A DNA stretch of 64,000 nucleotides from Manis javanica (taxonomy: Eukaryota > Chordata > Mammalia > Pholidota > Manidae): assembly GCF_040802235.1 (NCBI RefSeq), contig NC_133174.1, positions 138,685,213 to 138,749,212 on the forward strand. Reading direction: 5' to 3'. The stretch's first letter is position 1. Each line of letters starts with the position of its first letter. A program made the translations under genes and the position numbers. The notes beneath the pieces were generated by a model that was not told where the DNA came from, made no database searches, and saw only the letters and a list, made by a program, of their open reading frames with translations. This document shows positions 44,931 through 57,208 of the stretch, in pieces.

Positions 44931-45850
44931 AATGTCCTTGGAAATGGGAACAAATTTAGCAGTGAAAAATAGAAAATAATTTAAATTGTTAATTTTTGTA
45001 TTCTCTTATAATTTTTAGTCTATAGTTGTATGAAAAAAGATACGTATCTAGATTTTCTTAGCTTCTTCAAGTATGTAAAAGAAATTAAATAGTAATATAT
45101 GGCATTCGTGCTCCCTGGCTCATTTACTCTCCCAAAGTCCCCGAGCCTCTGCTCACTGGAAGGCCCTGTGTTAGCGGTGGGTCACTGGGTAATCAGGACA
45201 CCCCCACTCCACGCACCCACCTAATAGCGGTAGTCTAGGAGCTGCTGCCCTGTAAGGAAGGTGGGAGGTGTGCCCCAGGACCACAGAACCTTTAGTAAAG
45301 GAAGGGGTGAGCAGGTGCGGCTGCAGGGGAGGGTGTGCAGTCCCCATGCCCCAAGCTGGGCCGTCTGTGGCTTCGGGGCCCTGCAGATCCTCTGGTGGGA
45401 TCCAGTGCACTGAGGCTGGGTGGGGGCAGAGCCAGCCTGGCCTATGGCGAGCTTAGGGATGAGAGGCAACGCTGAAATGCAGCGCTGCTCTGGTTAGTCA
45501 CTTTTGGGTCTTGGGAAAACCCGGTGAGGTCTCCTCGGGGGAGGTAAGGGGGGTGCCCTGGACTCGTCCCCCAGTGCCATTGAAAAAAGCGCCCACCACC
45601 CTAGGTGTGGCATAGCCATCATCTGCAAGCATTTGCAGAGGCATAAGGGTCCCGCCCCTTGAAGTGATGCCCAGAAGTCAGTGGTGGGCAATCTTCTCCC
45701 TGGCCTGGGAGGGCGAGTACTGAGTCCCTGGAAACGACACTGGTATCGGTGGCCCTGATTTCCCTTTGACCCATGGTAAGCAAGGGTAGAGTTCCATGGG
45801 GATGAGATGAATCAAAATTGGTGATTTGAAGGAAGAGAAGCTGCCCAACC

Positions 45851-47124
45851 GGGGATTTAAAAGTAGAAAAGAGAGGCCAGGAAAGGAACACTGAGACCAA
45901 TGCAACGTGCTCCCTGATGGATGCATCTGTGTGGGTCCCTGTGTGCTTGTATCCTAGAAGGGAAAATTATACAATAAGAACAACTCATTGAGGATGAAAG
46001 GCATGACGTACATACTCGGAGACGGACCACCCTTTGGATGAACCTCTGCCTAGAATTCTAAAAATTCATCCCTGGATAGCCAGGTGGAGTAGGAAGAGAT
46101 CTGATTTAAAAGAAAGTAACACCAACAGAATAAAGACTAAATTTCCCCCCGTCTGTCAAAGCCCCTCCGATGCTCCTTGGTCTCTCAAAATTATGTGCAC
46201 ATGCCCCGTTCTTCCAAGTTCCCAGTGAGTAGCACCCAATGTAACTTACAAGTTCTGAAAATGAGACCTCTCCACAGCATTTCTCTCCCTGTGGGCACAT
46301 GCAGCTCCCATGTCATCATGGGCATACTTGCATTGCTGGACAGAACTGATCACAAATCTCCCTTCAGGAACGAACTGGTCATTATTATTGGGCTCAAATA
46401 AGTGTGTGTATTCTCTTTGATGTTCTGCTCAGGTCTTCTCTGAGACGTACCCAGCTAATATCTGCTCACATTTAGACTGGTTTCACCAGAGAATTCTTCA
46501 TATCTCCAGGGAGAACTTCCCAGGTCCATTTCTGCTCTCTAGTAGCCAGGCTGTTCCAGTAACTTCTCTCTCCCAGTTTCCTGTCTGTTATGAGAAAATA
46601 TTGACTTTAGTTCTAAAAATGACAATGTGTCCCTCCTTCCATCACATAATGATACGGGAATATGACTGACTCCTTCACACCTCCTGGCACAAGATTACTG
46701 GTAAAAGAGGCCTGTTGTCAACCCAAAGGGATGATCATAAAATAAAACTCTCTAATTTATGTTGCCAGTCACAAGTGTTGACAAGCACCCTGAAATATGG
46801 GCCATGATGAGCACATGAAAAGGTATAGGAACATGAGCATGGGAAGCGTTGCTGATGATTGGGAAAGGTCAACAAAGAAAGAGGAAAGATATTCACAAAG
46901 TAAGGGAAAAGTATACAGAGAGGCACGTTTGCGAGTAACACATAATCCAGTTTGCTGGATAAATAAACATTTCAGACAAGAAGATAAAACATAGGTTGGG
47001 GTCACATGATTAGAAGATCTGAAAGACCAAGAACTGAATTTGGACTTTAAACCATTCTGGTAACCTGAAAAATTAGAATTTATAGTCATCATCATTTTAT
47101 GGTGAAATGTTATACTGTAAGGTA
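45851..47124. other. Intergenic stretch, no gene recognised
   Basis: Begins where the unit B/C homology ends. No domain was found in the short open frames and no repeat is confidently named. Confidence 0.4.
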
Positions 47125-47225
47125 CAAAAGGTCTCAGATTTACTCTTGGTGCTGTCTCTAGCTAGCCGTGTGACCCTGAGCAGTTTATTTAACTCAGTTC
47201 ACCCCACATATGTGTGACGGAGTTA
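47125..47225 (+). repeat. MIR fragment
   Basis: 'ctctagctagccgtgtgaccctgagcagtttatttaactcagttcacc' follows the MIR central core on the plus strand. Confidence 0.6.
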
Positions 47226-47859
47226 AACTGAATGTTCTTTAAAGGTTTAAAAGTCCCTTATTTTGGCAGAAACAATCCCTGGCTTGCCTGGCAGTTCCAC
47301 ACCAAAGCACTCTGGAGGGAAGACTTGAACCACATGCACCCACTTATACTTAGGGAACATTACTCAATCCTCCATTCAGTGAAGAAATTTATTGAGATGA
47401 TGTACTGTCCATCCGTGACTGCTAAAGAAACCCGTATCATCTAATGGTGAACCAAGACCCTCTTTGGTGAATATGAACAGGCAACCAGGAATCACCAGAC
47501 AGTTGAAGAAAACCATGGTAATGAAAGAAAGACGCAAGATGCACAAATTGAACAACTTCCTCCCAAGAGAAAGAATTTTTTTTTAAAGATTTAAAACGGA
47601 TTCCTTTAATAACTTCAGAGAAAGTCAACAGGACATTAAAACAATTAAAGAAGAACTCTCTGCTATTAAAATGTATCAATCTGATCTTTGTTGTTAAAAC
47701 TTAAAACTCAAAAGAAAAGAAAATTGAGGGAAAAAAAGGATTGCTAAAGATTAAATTAGTGATTTGGAAGACGTAGCCACGATACTCTCCCAGAAATCCT
47801 AAGATAAAGCTTCAGGTCAAGATGTTTTTGGTGAAGTCATCAAATATTTAAAGAGGAAG
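47226..47859. other. Intergenic stretch, possibly decayed L1
   Basis: A-rich, no gene. It may be the degraded 5' extension of the L1 that becomes recognisable at 47860. Confidence 0.35.
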
Positions 47860-50460
47860 GACTACACAACCTCTTCCTGCAAAGAAAGAATGCATCAACC
47901 CATGTGATTAGGCCGACATAATCTCCACATCAAAACCTGATAAAAATAAGAAGAAAAAGAATTACAGATGATTTTTACTCATAAATGTGATGTAAAAATC
48001 CTAAGTAAAAGATTAGCAAACTGAATAAAGATATATATTTTTTAAAAGATCATGATAAAGTTGGGTCTATTTCAGAAATGCCAGGGTGCTTGAAGTTTTT
48101 TAAATTAATCTAATTCATCACATTAGCAAAATAAAGGAGGAAAAATCACACAACACTTAGTAGTTGGAGAAAAAGTGTCCCATTAATAAAATGAAACCTT
48201 AAAAACCAGGAATGGAACCTTCTTAATCTGAAGAATAGCTAGAAACATATCTACAGTAAATATCATACTTAATACAATCTTAGTACTTTTTCCTCTAAGA
48301 CCAGGAGTGAGCCACTTATCTAAAAAAAGATGATTTTTTAAATAAAAAGCTAGTGACAACATAGTTCAGACAACTATTTCAACTCAATTGTTACTCCCAT
48401 TGTGCTAGAGTTCCTAGCCAATAAAAAGAAGGAAAAAAGGAGTACAATTGGAAAAGAAATAAAATAATCATTTTCAAACAGTGTGTGTATATAGAAAATC
48501 CAAAAGAATCTATAAATTATCAGAATAAATTGAGCATGATTCCTGTTTTTCTATATATCAGCCATGAACAATTAGAAAATAAAATTTTTAAATACCATTT
48601 ACAATGGCATAAAAACAATAGTAGATTGTAATCAATCTACCAATAGTTGTCCTCAGTTAGCTCTGGAATGAAGACTGTACTGGACTTGCCCAACAAACTG
48701 AAAAGTAAGGGTTGAGCAGGTAAAACATTGTCTAAGTAACTTAACTTTGTCCCAGAGTAAAGTACAAACACATTTACAGGAACGCAGAAACAATCCAACA
48801 CGCAGCAATTTACAACACAATGTTTGGCATCCAACGAAAAATTACCAGGCATGCAAAGAAATAGGAAAATATGATCCATAATGAGGAGAAAAAATCAATC
48901 CACAGAAAAAGAACCATTAATAACACAGAATTAGTAGACAGAGATGATAAAACAGCAGCTATAAATACATGTCATACATACAAGAAGGTAGAGGAAAACA
49001 GGAACATGATGAGGAAAGAATTGGAGATAGAAAAAAGACCCAAATAGAACTTCTAGAGAAAAATGTCATATCTGAGATGAAAAATCCCTGGATTGAATTA
49101 ACAACGGTTTAGATATTGCAGAAAAAACTGCCAAAACGATACAAAAGTAAACACAGAAAGAATACTTTAAAATGAATAGAGTATCAGTGAGCCATTGGAC
49201 AGCATCAAGGGTCTTCACATATGTGTAACTGGAGACTGTGAAGTGACTGGGTTATTTGAAGAAATAATGGCCAAAATTTACAAATTTGATTAAAACTCTA
49301 AACTCATAAATCCACACCCAATATTAAAAGGAGTTCCGCAAAATACAAAACTCCGTTTGTGACTTTTGACTCTGAGCAGTGATTTTTCTTTTCATTGGCA
49401 CCTAATTCTATTCTATCTGACACTAATTTATCAGATTGCCTTTGAGCATCAGATAACACAACCATTCACGGGATTCTTTGTATTTGAATGTACATTAGAT
49501 GCTTCTAAAAAAAAAAGAGATGAGCTTACTTTGTGAAAGCTTTTGTGTGGTGGCAGAACAGCATGTGTGGATATGACCAGCTGCTTTGTTACCTTAAAGT
49601 TAGGCATTTGCAAATATAAAAACTTAAGAAGACGGCAGGTGATGTTCCTTAAAACCCTCAGCTATTGTGGTTGGGCCTAACTAGCAGCTAACAGCTAATC
49701 CTTTTTATTAATATATATATATGAGACTTGTAGCTCAATGCTGTCTTTTTCAGTCTCTTATTTGCTGATGATGATGTCTGTGAAGGTCACATGCTGCGTG
49801 AGCTGCGCCTTAGTTATTAAACAGTTCGCGCACTGCTACTCTGCCAGATAAAGTTTAAAGTGAAGAGGGAAAAAAAGATACTTGTTTAAATAAAAAACTA
49901 ATGACAACATAGAAGCTAACAAGTTTATTCTGAAATTCATATGGAAATGCAAGGAATGTAAAATTACCAATATTGAAAAGGAAAATAAGAATTGTAGGCA
50001 TTTTAAAGCCTTTCTATAAAACTACAGTAATCAAGACAGTATAGTATTGGTGCAAATGAAGAAGGAAACAATGAAGTGGGTAGAAATAGACTCATACATA
50101 TACTGCATGGCCAATGGATAGACAGACAAACTAAAAAAGCAATTAAGGGTGGAAACAATAATCACTTCAACAAACAGTACTGGAGCAACTAAATATCCAT
50201 ATGCAAAAAGAAAAAAAAGAACCTAACTGTTACCTCACCATATAAAAACATTAACCTCAAATCAATCATAGACCTAAATGTAAAAGCTGAGCATATAAAT
50301 GTTCTAGAAGAAAACTTAAGGAAAAGTTTGACTTTGGAACAAGACAATATTTTTAAGTAGGACACTACCGCTACAAAACATAAAAGAAAACATGATGAAT
50401 TGGACTTTTAGGGTGTTGGTAATCTATTTTTTGAGCTGAGTCATGTTTATACAGGTGTTT
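47860..50460 (+). mobile_element. Old L1M pieces, sense, interrupted
   Basis: ORF2 reverse-transcriptase-region text at 47860-48650 ('atgcatcaacccatg', 'aaaatcctaagtaaaagattagcaaactg'), L1M 5' region text at 48700-49320 ('aaattaccaggcatgcaaagaaatagg', 'gacccaaatagaacttctagag') and ORF2 3' text at 49870-50460 ('tctgaaattcatatggaaatgcaagg', 'ctacagtaatcaagacagtatagtattgg'). The order shows at least two elements or a rearrangement. About 49330-49865 is not L1. Confidence 0.7.
49330..49865. other. Unassigned 0.5-kb insert inside L1 sequence
   Basis: Not L1-like, unlike the DNA on both sides. No coding frame. The right part ('gtgaaggtcacatgctgcg', 'ttattaaacagttcgcgcactgc') is unusually CpG-bearing for this A/T-rich neighbourhood. 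Family unknown. Confidence 0.4.
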
Positions 50461-50599
50461 GCTTTATAAACACAGCTGTTTCTTTTAATAAAATTGGTGA
50501 AAAGAATTTTTAAGTATCCACCAGTAAAATAAAAATAGAAAGTGAAAATTACCAGCCACTAGAACATAAAAAGTGAACAGGGAGACCTTAAGAAATGTG

Positions 50600-50888
50600 T
50601 CAAAAATGAAGTGGTATCACAGAAAATGGCAGAATAGGACACTTCATGCCCCTTGCACCACAAAAGCAACAGATAAATTGGCCAAAACTTCAGAATCAAC
50701 TTTGTAAGACTCTGTAAACTAGTCAAAAACTTAAAACAACCAGAGGAAAGTTTAATGAATAAAAAGAGCTGCTGCATTGTATTAAGAGAATGCGGCAGCT
50801 TTTTAAGTCACTCCCTACCCTGCATTCCTACTCCAGGTTCACTAAGGCCAAAGGGAGCTATGTAGACCTTATTTTCAAAGAATTGTGA
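50600..50888 (+). mobile_element. L1M 5' region, left part of an interrupted element
   Basis: 'cagaaaatggcagaataggacacttcatgcccc' is the typical L1M start, followed by 'aaaagcaacagataaattggcc'. It continues after the younger L1 at 51641. Confidence 0.65.
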
Positions 50889-51640
50889 TTGTGCATTTCA
50901 ACCATTGTGGAAGGCAGTATGGAGGTTCATCAAAATGCTCAAAACAGACCTACCATTTGACCCAGGAATTCCACTCCTAGGAATTTACCCTAAGAACGCA
51001 GCAATCAAGTTTGAGAAAGACAGATGCACCCCTATGTTTATCGCAGCACTATTTACAATAGCCAAGAAATGGAAGCAACCTAAATGTCCATCAGTAGATG
51101 AATGGATAAAGAAGATGTGGTACATATACACAAGGGAATATTACTCAGCCATAAGAAGAAAACAAATCCTACCATTTGCAACAACATGGCTGGAGCTAGA
51201 GGGCATTATGCTCAGTGAAATAAGCCAGGTGGAGAAAGACAAGTACCAAATGATTTCTCTCATCTGTGGAGTATCAGAACAAAGAAAAACAGAAGGAAAA
51301 AAACAGGAGAAGAATCACAGAACCCAACAATGGACTAATGGTTACCAAAGGGAAAGGGACTGGGTAGGATGGGTTGGAAGGGAGGGATAAGAGCAGGGAA
51401 AAAGAAAGGGGGCATTACAATTAGCATGTATGATGTGGGGGGGCACAGGGAGGGCTGCGCAACACAGAGAAGACAAGTAGTGAGTCTACAGCATCTTACT
51501 ACGCTGATGGACAGTGACTGTAATGGGGTTTGTGGGGGGGACTTGGTGATGGGGGGAGTCTAGTAACCATAATGTCCTTCATGTCATTGTAGATTAATGA
51601 TAATGAAATGAATTTAAAAAGATATTTTTTAAAAAAAGGA
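50889..51640 (+). mobile_element. Younger L1, 5'-truncated, sense
   Basis: ORF2 C-terminus (50905-51390: [47 protein letters not shown]), then a G-rich 3'UTR and an A-rich tail. It belongs to the same subfamily as the antisense copies at 21181-23698 and 59370-60660. It splits an older L1M. No clear target-site duplication was found. Confidence 0.85.
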
Positions 51641-52690
51641 GCCAAATGGAAATCTGGAATTGAAAAAGTGTCACAACTGCAATGAAAAATGCATTACCAT
51701 TACAACAAAAGATTTGACTAGGCAGATGAAAGAACCAATGAACTTGAAGATAGATCAGTGAGATCATCCAGTCTGAACACCAGAAAGACAGAAGAATGAA
51801 GAAAGTGTCAGCCCAAAAGACCTGTGGGATGCCATCAACTACACCAGCATATGCATAATGAAACTCCCGGAAGGAGAGAAAAGAGAGAAGGGGATATAAG
51901 AAATATTTAATGAAATAATGGCCAAAAATGTCTCAAATTTTATGAAAGGTATAAATCTACACATCCCAGAAGTTCAACAAACTGCTGGCAGGATAAACTC
52001 AGAGAGCTCCACAGATACACATTGTACTGAAGTTGCTGAAAGCCAAAAATCAAGAATCTTGAAAGCATCAAGAGATAAGTGGCTCATGTACAAAGAATCC
52101 TCAATAAGATTAACAGTCTATTTCTCCTCAGAAACCTTGGAGGCCAGAATGCATTTACACAACATATTTAAATTGCTGAAAGTAAAGACTTGTCAACCAA
52201 GAATTCTATTTACAGCAAAACTATTCTTCTAAAATGAAGGAGAAATTAAGATATTCCCAGATAAACAAAAGCTAGGGAGGCTCAAGACTTGTAGATTTGT
52301 CCTAAAAGAAATGCTCAAGGGAGTCTTTCAAGCTGAAAGAAAAGGACACTAGAGAGTAGCTCAAAGCCATATGAAAAATAAACAATATAAACCTACCTAT
52401 ATATGGAAATATGAAACACAGTATTATTGCTATCTGATTTGTAACACCTCTTCCTGTATTACTTTAAAGATAAATGCTTAAAACAATAGTTATAAATCTA
52501 TGTACATAGGCATACAATGCATAAAAATGTAACTTGTGACAAGAACAGTGTAAGGGAGTAGGCTGGAGCTGTGAAGGAGCAGAGTTTTGTTTACTGTTGG
52601 AACTAAGTTGCTATTAATTCAAACTTGATAAAGTTAAAATGTGAACAGTAAACTCTAGGGGTTCCAGTTTGTCTTAGTGTAATCACCAAG
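51641..52690 (+). mobile_element. L1M 5' region/ORF1-linker, right part
   Basis: Text in L1M order: 'gaatgaagaaagtgtcag', 'tgtgggatgccatcaactacacc', 'tggccaaaaatgtctcaaattttatgaaagg', 'aaccttggaggccagaatgc', 'caaccaagaattctatttacagc'. Dead copy. Confidence 0.8.
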
Positions 52691-55058
52691 ACCAACACTT
52701 GTTATTCCTTGTCTTTTGGATAGTGACCATTTTGACTAGTGTAAGGTGCTGTCGCATTGTGGTTCTAATTTGCATTTCTCTGATAATTAGCAATGTGGGC
52801 ATCTTTTCATGTTCCTGTTGGCCATCTGAATTTCTTCTTTGGTGAAGTGTCTGCTCATATCGTCCACCTATTTTTTAATTGGGTGATTTGCTCTTTGGGT
52901 GTCAAGGCATGTGAGTTCTTTATATATTTTGGATGTTAACCTCTTGTTGGATATGTCATTTATGAATATATTCTCCCATACTGTAGGATGCCTTTTAGGT
53001 CTACAGATCATGCCCTTTCCTGTACAGAAGCTTTTTAGTTTGATGTAGTCCTATTTGTTCATTTTTGAGTTGCTTCCCTTACCCAGGGATATATGTTCAA
53101 GAAAAAACTGCTCATATTTATATTCAAGAAATTTTTGCCTGTTTTCTTCTAAGAGGTTTATGATTTCATGACTTACATTCAGGCCTCTGGTGCATTTTGA
53201 GTTTACTTTTGCATATGGAGGTAGACAGTAATCCAGTTTCATTCTCTTGCATGTAACTGTCCAGTTTTGCAGACACCAGTTGTTGAAGAGACTCTTGTTG
53301 CTTCATTGTATGTCCATGGCTCCCTTATCATATATTAATTGACCATATATGCTTGGGTTTATATCTGGGCTCTCTAGTCTGTTCCCTTGGTCTATGGGTC
53401 TGTTCTTGTGCCAGTACCAAATCGTCTTGATTACTGTGGCTTTGTAGTAGAGCTTGAAGTTGGGGAGCATTATGCCCCAGCTTTATTGTTCCTTCTCAGA
53501 ATTGCTTTGGCTATTTGAGGCCTTTTGTGGTTCCATATGAATTTTAGGACGATTTTCTCTAGTTCGTTGAAGAATGCTTTTGGTATTTTGATAGGGATTG
53601 CATTGAATCTGCAGATTGCTTTAGGCAGGATGGCCATTTTGACTATATTAATTCTTCCTATCCATGGTGAGTTTTCATTTATTGGTATCTTCTTTAATTT
53701 TTCTCATGAGTGTCTTGTAGATTTGAGAGTATAGGTCTTTCACTTCCTTGGTTAGGTTTATTCTTAAGTATTTTATTCTTTTTGATGCAACTGTGAATGG
53801 AATTGTTTTCCTGATTTCTCACTCTGCTAGTTCATTGTTAGTGTATAGGAAATCAATAGATTTCTGTGTATTAATTTTGTATCCTGCAACTTTGATGAAT
53901 TCTGATATTAGTTCTAGTAGGTTGGAGTGGATTCTTTAGGGTTTTTTATTTACAAAGCATGCCATCTGCAAACAGTAACAGTTTAACTTCTTCCTTATCA
54001 ATCCAGATGCCATTTATTTCTTCGTGTTGTCCAACTGCCATTGCTAGGGCATCAAGTGCTATGCTGAATGAAAGTGGGGAGAGTGGGCATCCTTGCATTG
54101 TTCCCAATCTTAAAAGAAAAGCTTCAGCTTCTCACTGTCCAGTATGATGTTGGCTGTGGGTTTGTCATATGTGCCCTTTATTATGTTGAGGAACTTGTCC
54201 TCTATACCCATTTTGTAGAGTTTTTACCATGAATGTATGTTGAATTTTGTCAAATGCTTTTTCAGCATCTATGGGGATGATCCTTTGATTTTTGTCCTTC
54301 TTTTGGTTGATGTGCATGATGTTGATGGATTTTTTAATATGGCACCATCCTTGCATCCCTGGAATAAATCCCACTTGGTTATAATGGATATTCATTGTGA
54401 TGTATTTTTGAATTTGGTTTGCTAATAAGTTCTTGAGTATTTTTACATCTATTTTCCTTAGGGATATTGGTCTGTAATTTTTGTGTGTGTGTGGTGTCTT
54501 TACCTGGTTTGGGTACTAGACTGATGCTGGCATCATAGAATGAGACTGGAAGTATTCCCTCCTTTTCTACTTTTTGGAAAACTTTAAGTAGGAAGGGGGT
54601 TAGGTTTTCATGAAATGTTTCATAAAATTTAGTGGTGAAGCCATCTGGACCTGTAGTTTTGTTCTTAGGTAGTTTTTTTATTACCAATTCAATTTCATTT
54701 CTGGTAATTGGTCTGCTCAGAGTTTACATTTCTTCCTGGGTCAGTCTTGGAAAGTCGTATTTTTCTAGAAAATTGTCCATTTCTTGTAGGTTATCCAGTC
54801 TGTTAACATATAATTTTTCACAGTATTCTCTAATAATTCTTTGGGTGTCTGTGGTGTCCATAGTGATTTTTCCCTTCTCATTTCTGATTCTGTTCATGTG
54901 TATAGACTCTCTTTATTCCTTGGTAAGTCTGGCTTAGGGTTTATCTTTTCTGTTTATTTTCTCAAAAAACCAGATCCTGCTTTCATTGATTCTTTCTATT
55001 GTCTTATTCTTCTCAATTTTATTTCTTTCTGCTCTGACCTTGATTGTCCTGTCACTGT
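52691..55058 (-). mobile_element. Antisense L1, ORF2 reverse transcriptase to 3' part
   Basis: The minus strand reads ORF2. The RT region lies at 54379-54687 ([44 protein letters not shown]), and 53045-53245 carries the segment before the C-terminal domain. The left edge is within ORF2, so the 3'UTR is missing. Frames are broken in many places. Confidence 0.85.
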
Positions 55059-57100
55059 TCCAGGGCTTCCTCTCCCCGGACTGGGAAGGAACAAGGACAG
55101 AGCTGTGTGGCAGCCTCCTTGAGATCCGGCCCCACGCAATGTCTTCATCTCTCCCAGGCTTGCCCCGCCCAGCGAGGACTCCAGGTGGAGGGATTCTCAG
55201 GAATTACTGACATTGATATGTCAACTAGGAATTTGTTTTTGCAAGACAGTGAACACACCTAGTGAAGTAGAATAAATTATTTTTTAATGGAAAAGTATGA
55301 GGCAAGTTTAAGATCAGGTTAGGGCCTGGGAGGTCCAGCTGTTCGCCCTCTCACAGTGTGACCCGGACTCTCTTCCAATCCTCCAGTGTACTGTGTGCCT
55401 TTGGGGTGGCCCCATTCACAGGCACAAACTCTCTTGCTGCATCTGGGACCTTGAGCAGCTACAGGCCGACACCCACTCACTGTCCATTCTAGCAGGAATG
55501 GTTTCTCCTTCTCTGGAGATCCATGAAAAGCCACAGGTTTAAATGCCTTTAGCCTGGCTTGTTCACATTCTCATCGCTGAACCCATCACAGCACCCAGAG
55601 GATAGGATGTGTGGCTGGCTACACTGGGATCATGGCCCATCTTGGAGGTGGTTGGAACATAGGGTCTGCCTCTGGAACTGCTTGCACTGAAGCAGGTGAG
55701 ACGTAGTTCCAGGAAAGCTGAGGTGACGGACATGGCATGAGAACAGATGCCAGGTGGGAAAAGCAGCAGATTCCATATCACTCATGGCCCAGTGCAGCTG
55801 TGATGAACCTGAAACCCAAGGGAGGAGGGGTCAAACGGAAGGTCAGGGCGACAGTCACCCAGGCAGTGCTCCTGGTGTCCTCCCACAGAGGCATGAAGCT
55901 CTCCACTTACCAAAAAGGCAGTGTTGCTGCTGGTGGTAAATGCAAGGCTCCTGCCTCAGGTGTCAGGTCTCGGCATCTCAAGATGGGCCCAGAACAGCCC
56001 CTGTGCCCTCCAAAGGCATACAGGCATCATTTATGTCCCTGGGAGGTGGGAGCCCAGGAGTCACACCTGACCCCTGACCACATTCCTCACTCATCCCCAA
56101 AGAAGAAGTTGGCTCATTTCCAGTCTCTTCTCCTTCAGAAAGAGCAGAGACCAAAAGCTAGGATGGTAAGGAGATTCTTGATCAGGGGGCAGTGAGAGTC
56201 CCAAAGATTATTCCATACCGTAGAATCCACTGGAGGCCCCAGTGGCTGAGCCAAGGTAGCCAGTGGCTCTACAAGACCACGCAGTGAGAAACTGCCTGCT
56301 TAGAGACACACTCACTCTCATGCACTTAATTCTCAAAAGGTATGAAAAAAGAACAGGTTTTTTACAACCAGCAGGCCAAGGATGTCAGGACCACAGGCCG
56401 CTGTACGATTGTTGAGCCAGGGGCACATTCAGTGAGGATTTTAACCTCTCTCGGCAGACCAAGAGGCTGTTACGGAGGAGGCACTTGCCTCAACCATGGG
56501 ATTGTGGGGAATTGAAACATCCAAAGGGTGTGTTCTATGCCAGCAGCAAGGTCAGCTCAGGAATTGGCATGGGGGCTCCTTTTTCCAGGTTTTCTGTTTT
56601 TATTTGGTTTTACTTATGCGTTATTTATGAGGCCTTCTTAGACCTACATTCTTTAAGCATGCTTTCAGATTTAAAACTCTCCCGGTGATTTTTCTAACAT
56701 ACCTATTATTGCATTAGTTGTGTTTAAATCTTTGAACCATATGTAACTTATGTTGCGTCTATACACTGTCTTATGAGAATTTACATAACTACATAGTCTT
56801 CTCAACATACCGAGGGCCACTCAAAGGCAACGAGCTGGAAGGCCACGGTGAGAGGTGTGGGAGGTGAAGCCAGGCTCCAGATGGGGTCTGTAAGAAGGAG
56901 GGGAAGAGGGGCCCGGTGACAAGGAGCCTGCACCAGTAGGCGACCCTCTCTGTGAGTGCAGGCAGGGTGTCTGAGACATGGGGAGAAAACGGGACCCTAG
57001 CATCAGCAACTGCTCTACGTCAGCGGAGGGATGGGAAAATGCTCGCTTGGTGTTTGCCCAGTAATTGAGGACCCAGTCAGGAGACCGAGTCTTCACCCTT
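55059..57100. other. Unassigned stretch upstream of the PRDM9-like exon
   Basis: No KRAB-box exon was found here although it is the expected place. 55737-56195 holds a 152-codon basic open frame without a recognised domain. 55560-55790 resembles a common ancient repeat I cannot name. Confidence 0.4.
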
Positions 57101-57208
57101 ATTTCAGATCTCCTCGACCAGCTCTCACCCGTCGTCACAGGCAGGCCACCAAGCCCCAGGTGGATGACACTGAGGATTCTGATGAAGAATGGACGCCCAG
57201 GCAGCAAG
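57101..57208 (+). CDS. PRDM9/PRDM7-like exon, distal part of the KRAB region
   Basis: Translates to [11 protein letters not shown] followed by [16 protein letters not shown]. The corresponding PRDM9 segment (RPAFMCHRRQA, then [16 protein letters not shown]) follows the KRAB box, and the second block is identical over 16 residues. The exon ends at CAA G|gtgagg in phase 1, as in PRDM9. By alignment it should begin at 57101, but no AG precedes that point. The nearest acceptor, TTTCAG ending at 57107, would remove seven bases and change the frame. PRDM9 is the meiotic H3K4 methyltransferase that places recombination hotspots. The exon could be a live gene with altered splicing or a pseudogene. 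No upstream KRAB exon was seen in this window. Confidence 0.75.

Larger units (their letters stand above)
41503..45850 (+). repeat. Direct segmental duplication, unit C
   Basis: Second copy of the MAGE unit, about 7.6 kb downstream of unit B and in the same orientation. The start 'gagggaaaatcgcggcactcc' and the end 'ggtgatttgaaggaagagaagctgccc' match unit B. Sequence beyond both ends is unrelated. Confidence 0.9.

Noticed and set aside
46797-46994. KRYRNMS-like peptide considered as a missing KRAB exon of the PRDM9-like gene
   Set aside because: Only about five residues match, there is no KRAB core and no convincing splice sites, and it lies 10 kb upstream beyond several L1 copies.
55737-56195. 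A 152-codon basic open frame between an L1 and the PRDM9-like exon
   Set aside because: No domain, no splice or start context beyond an ATG, and it overlaps a repeat-like area. Kept only as a note in the unassigned stretch.
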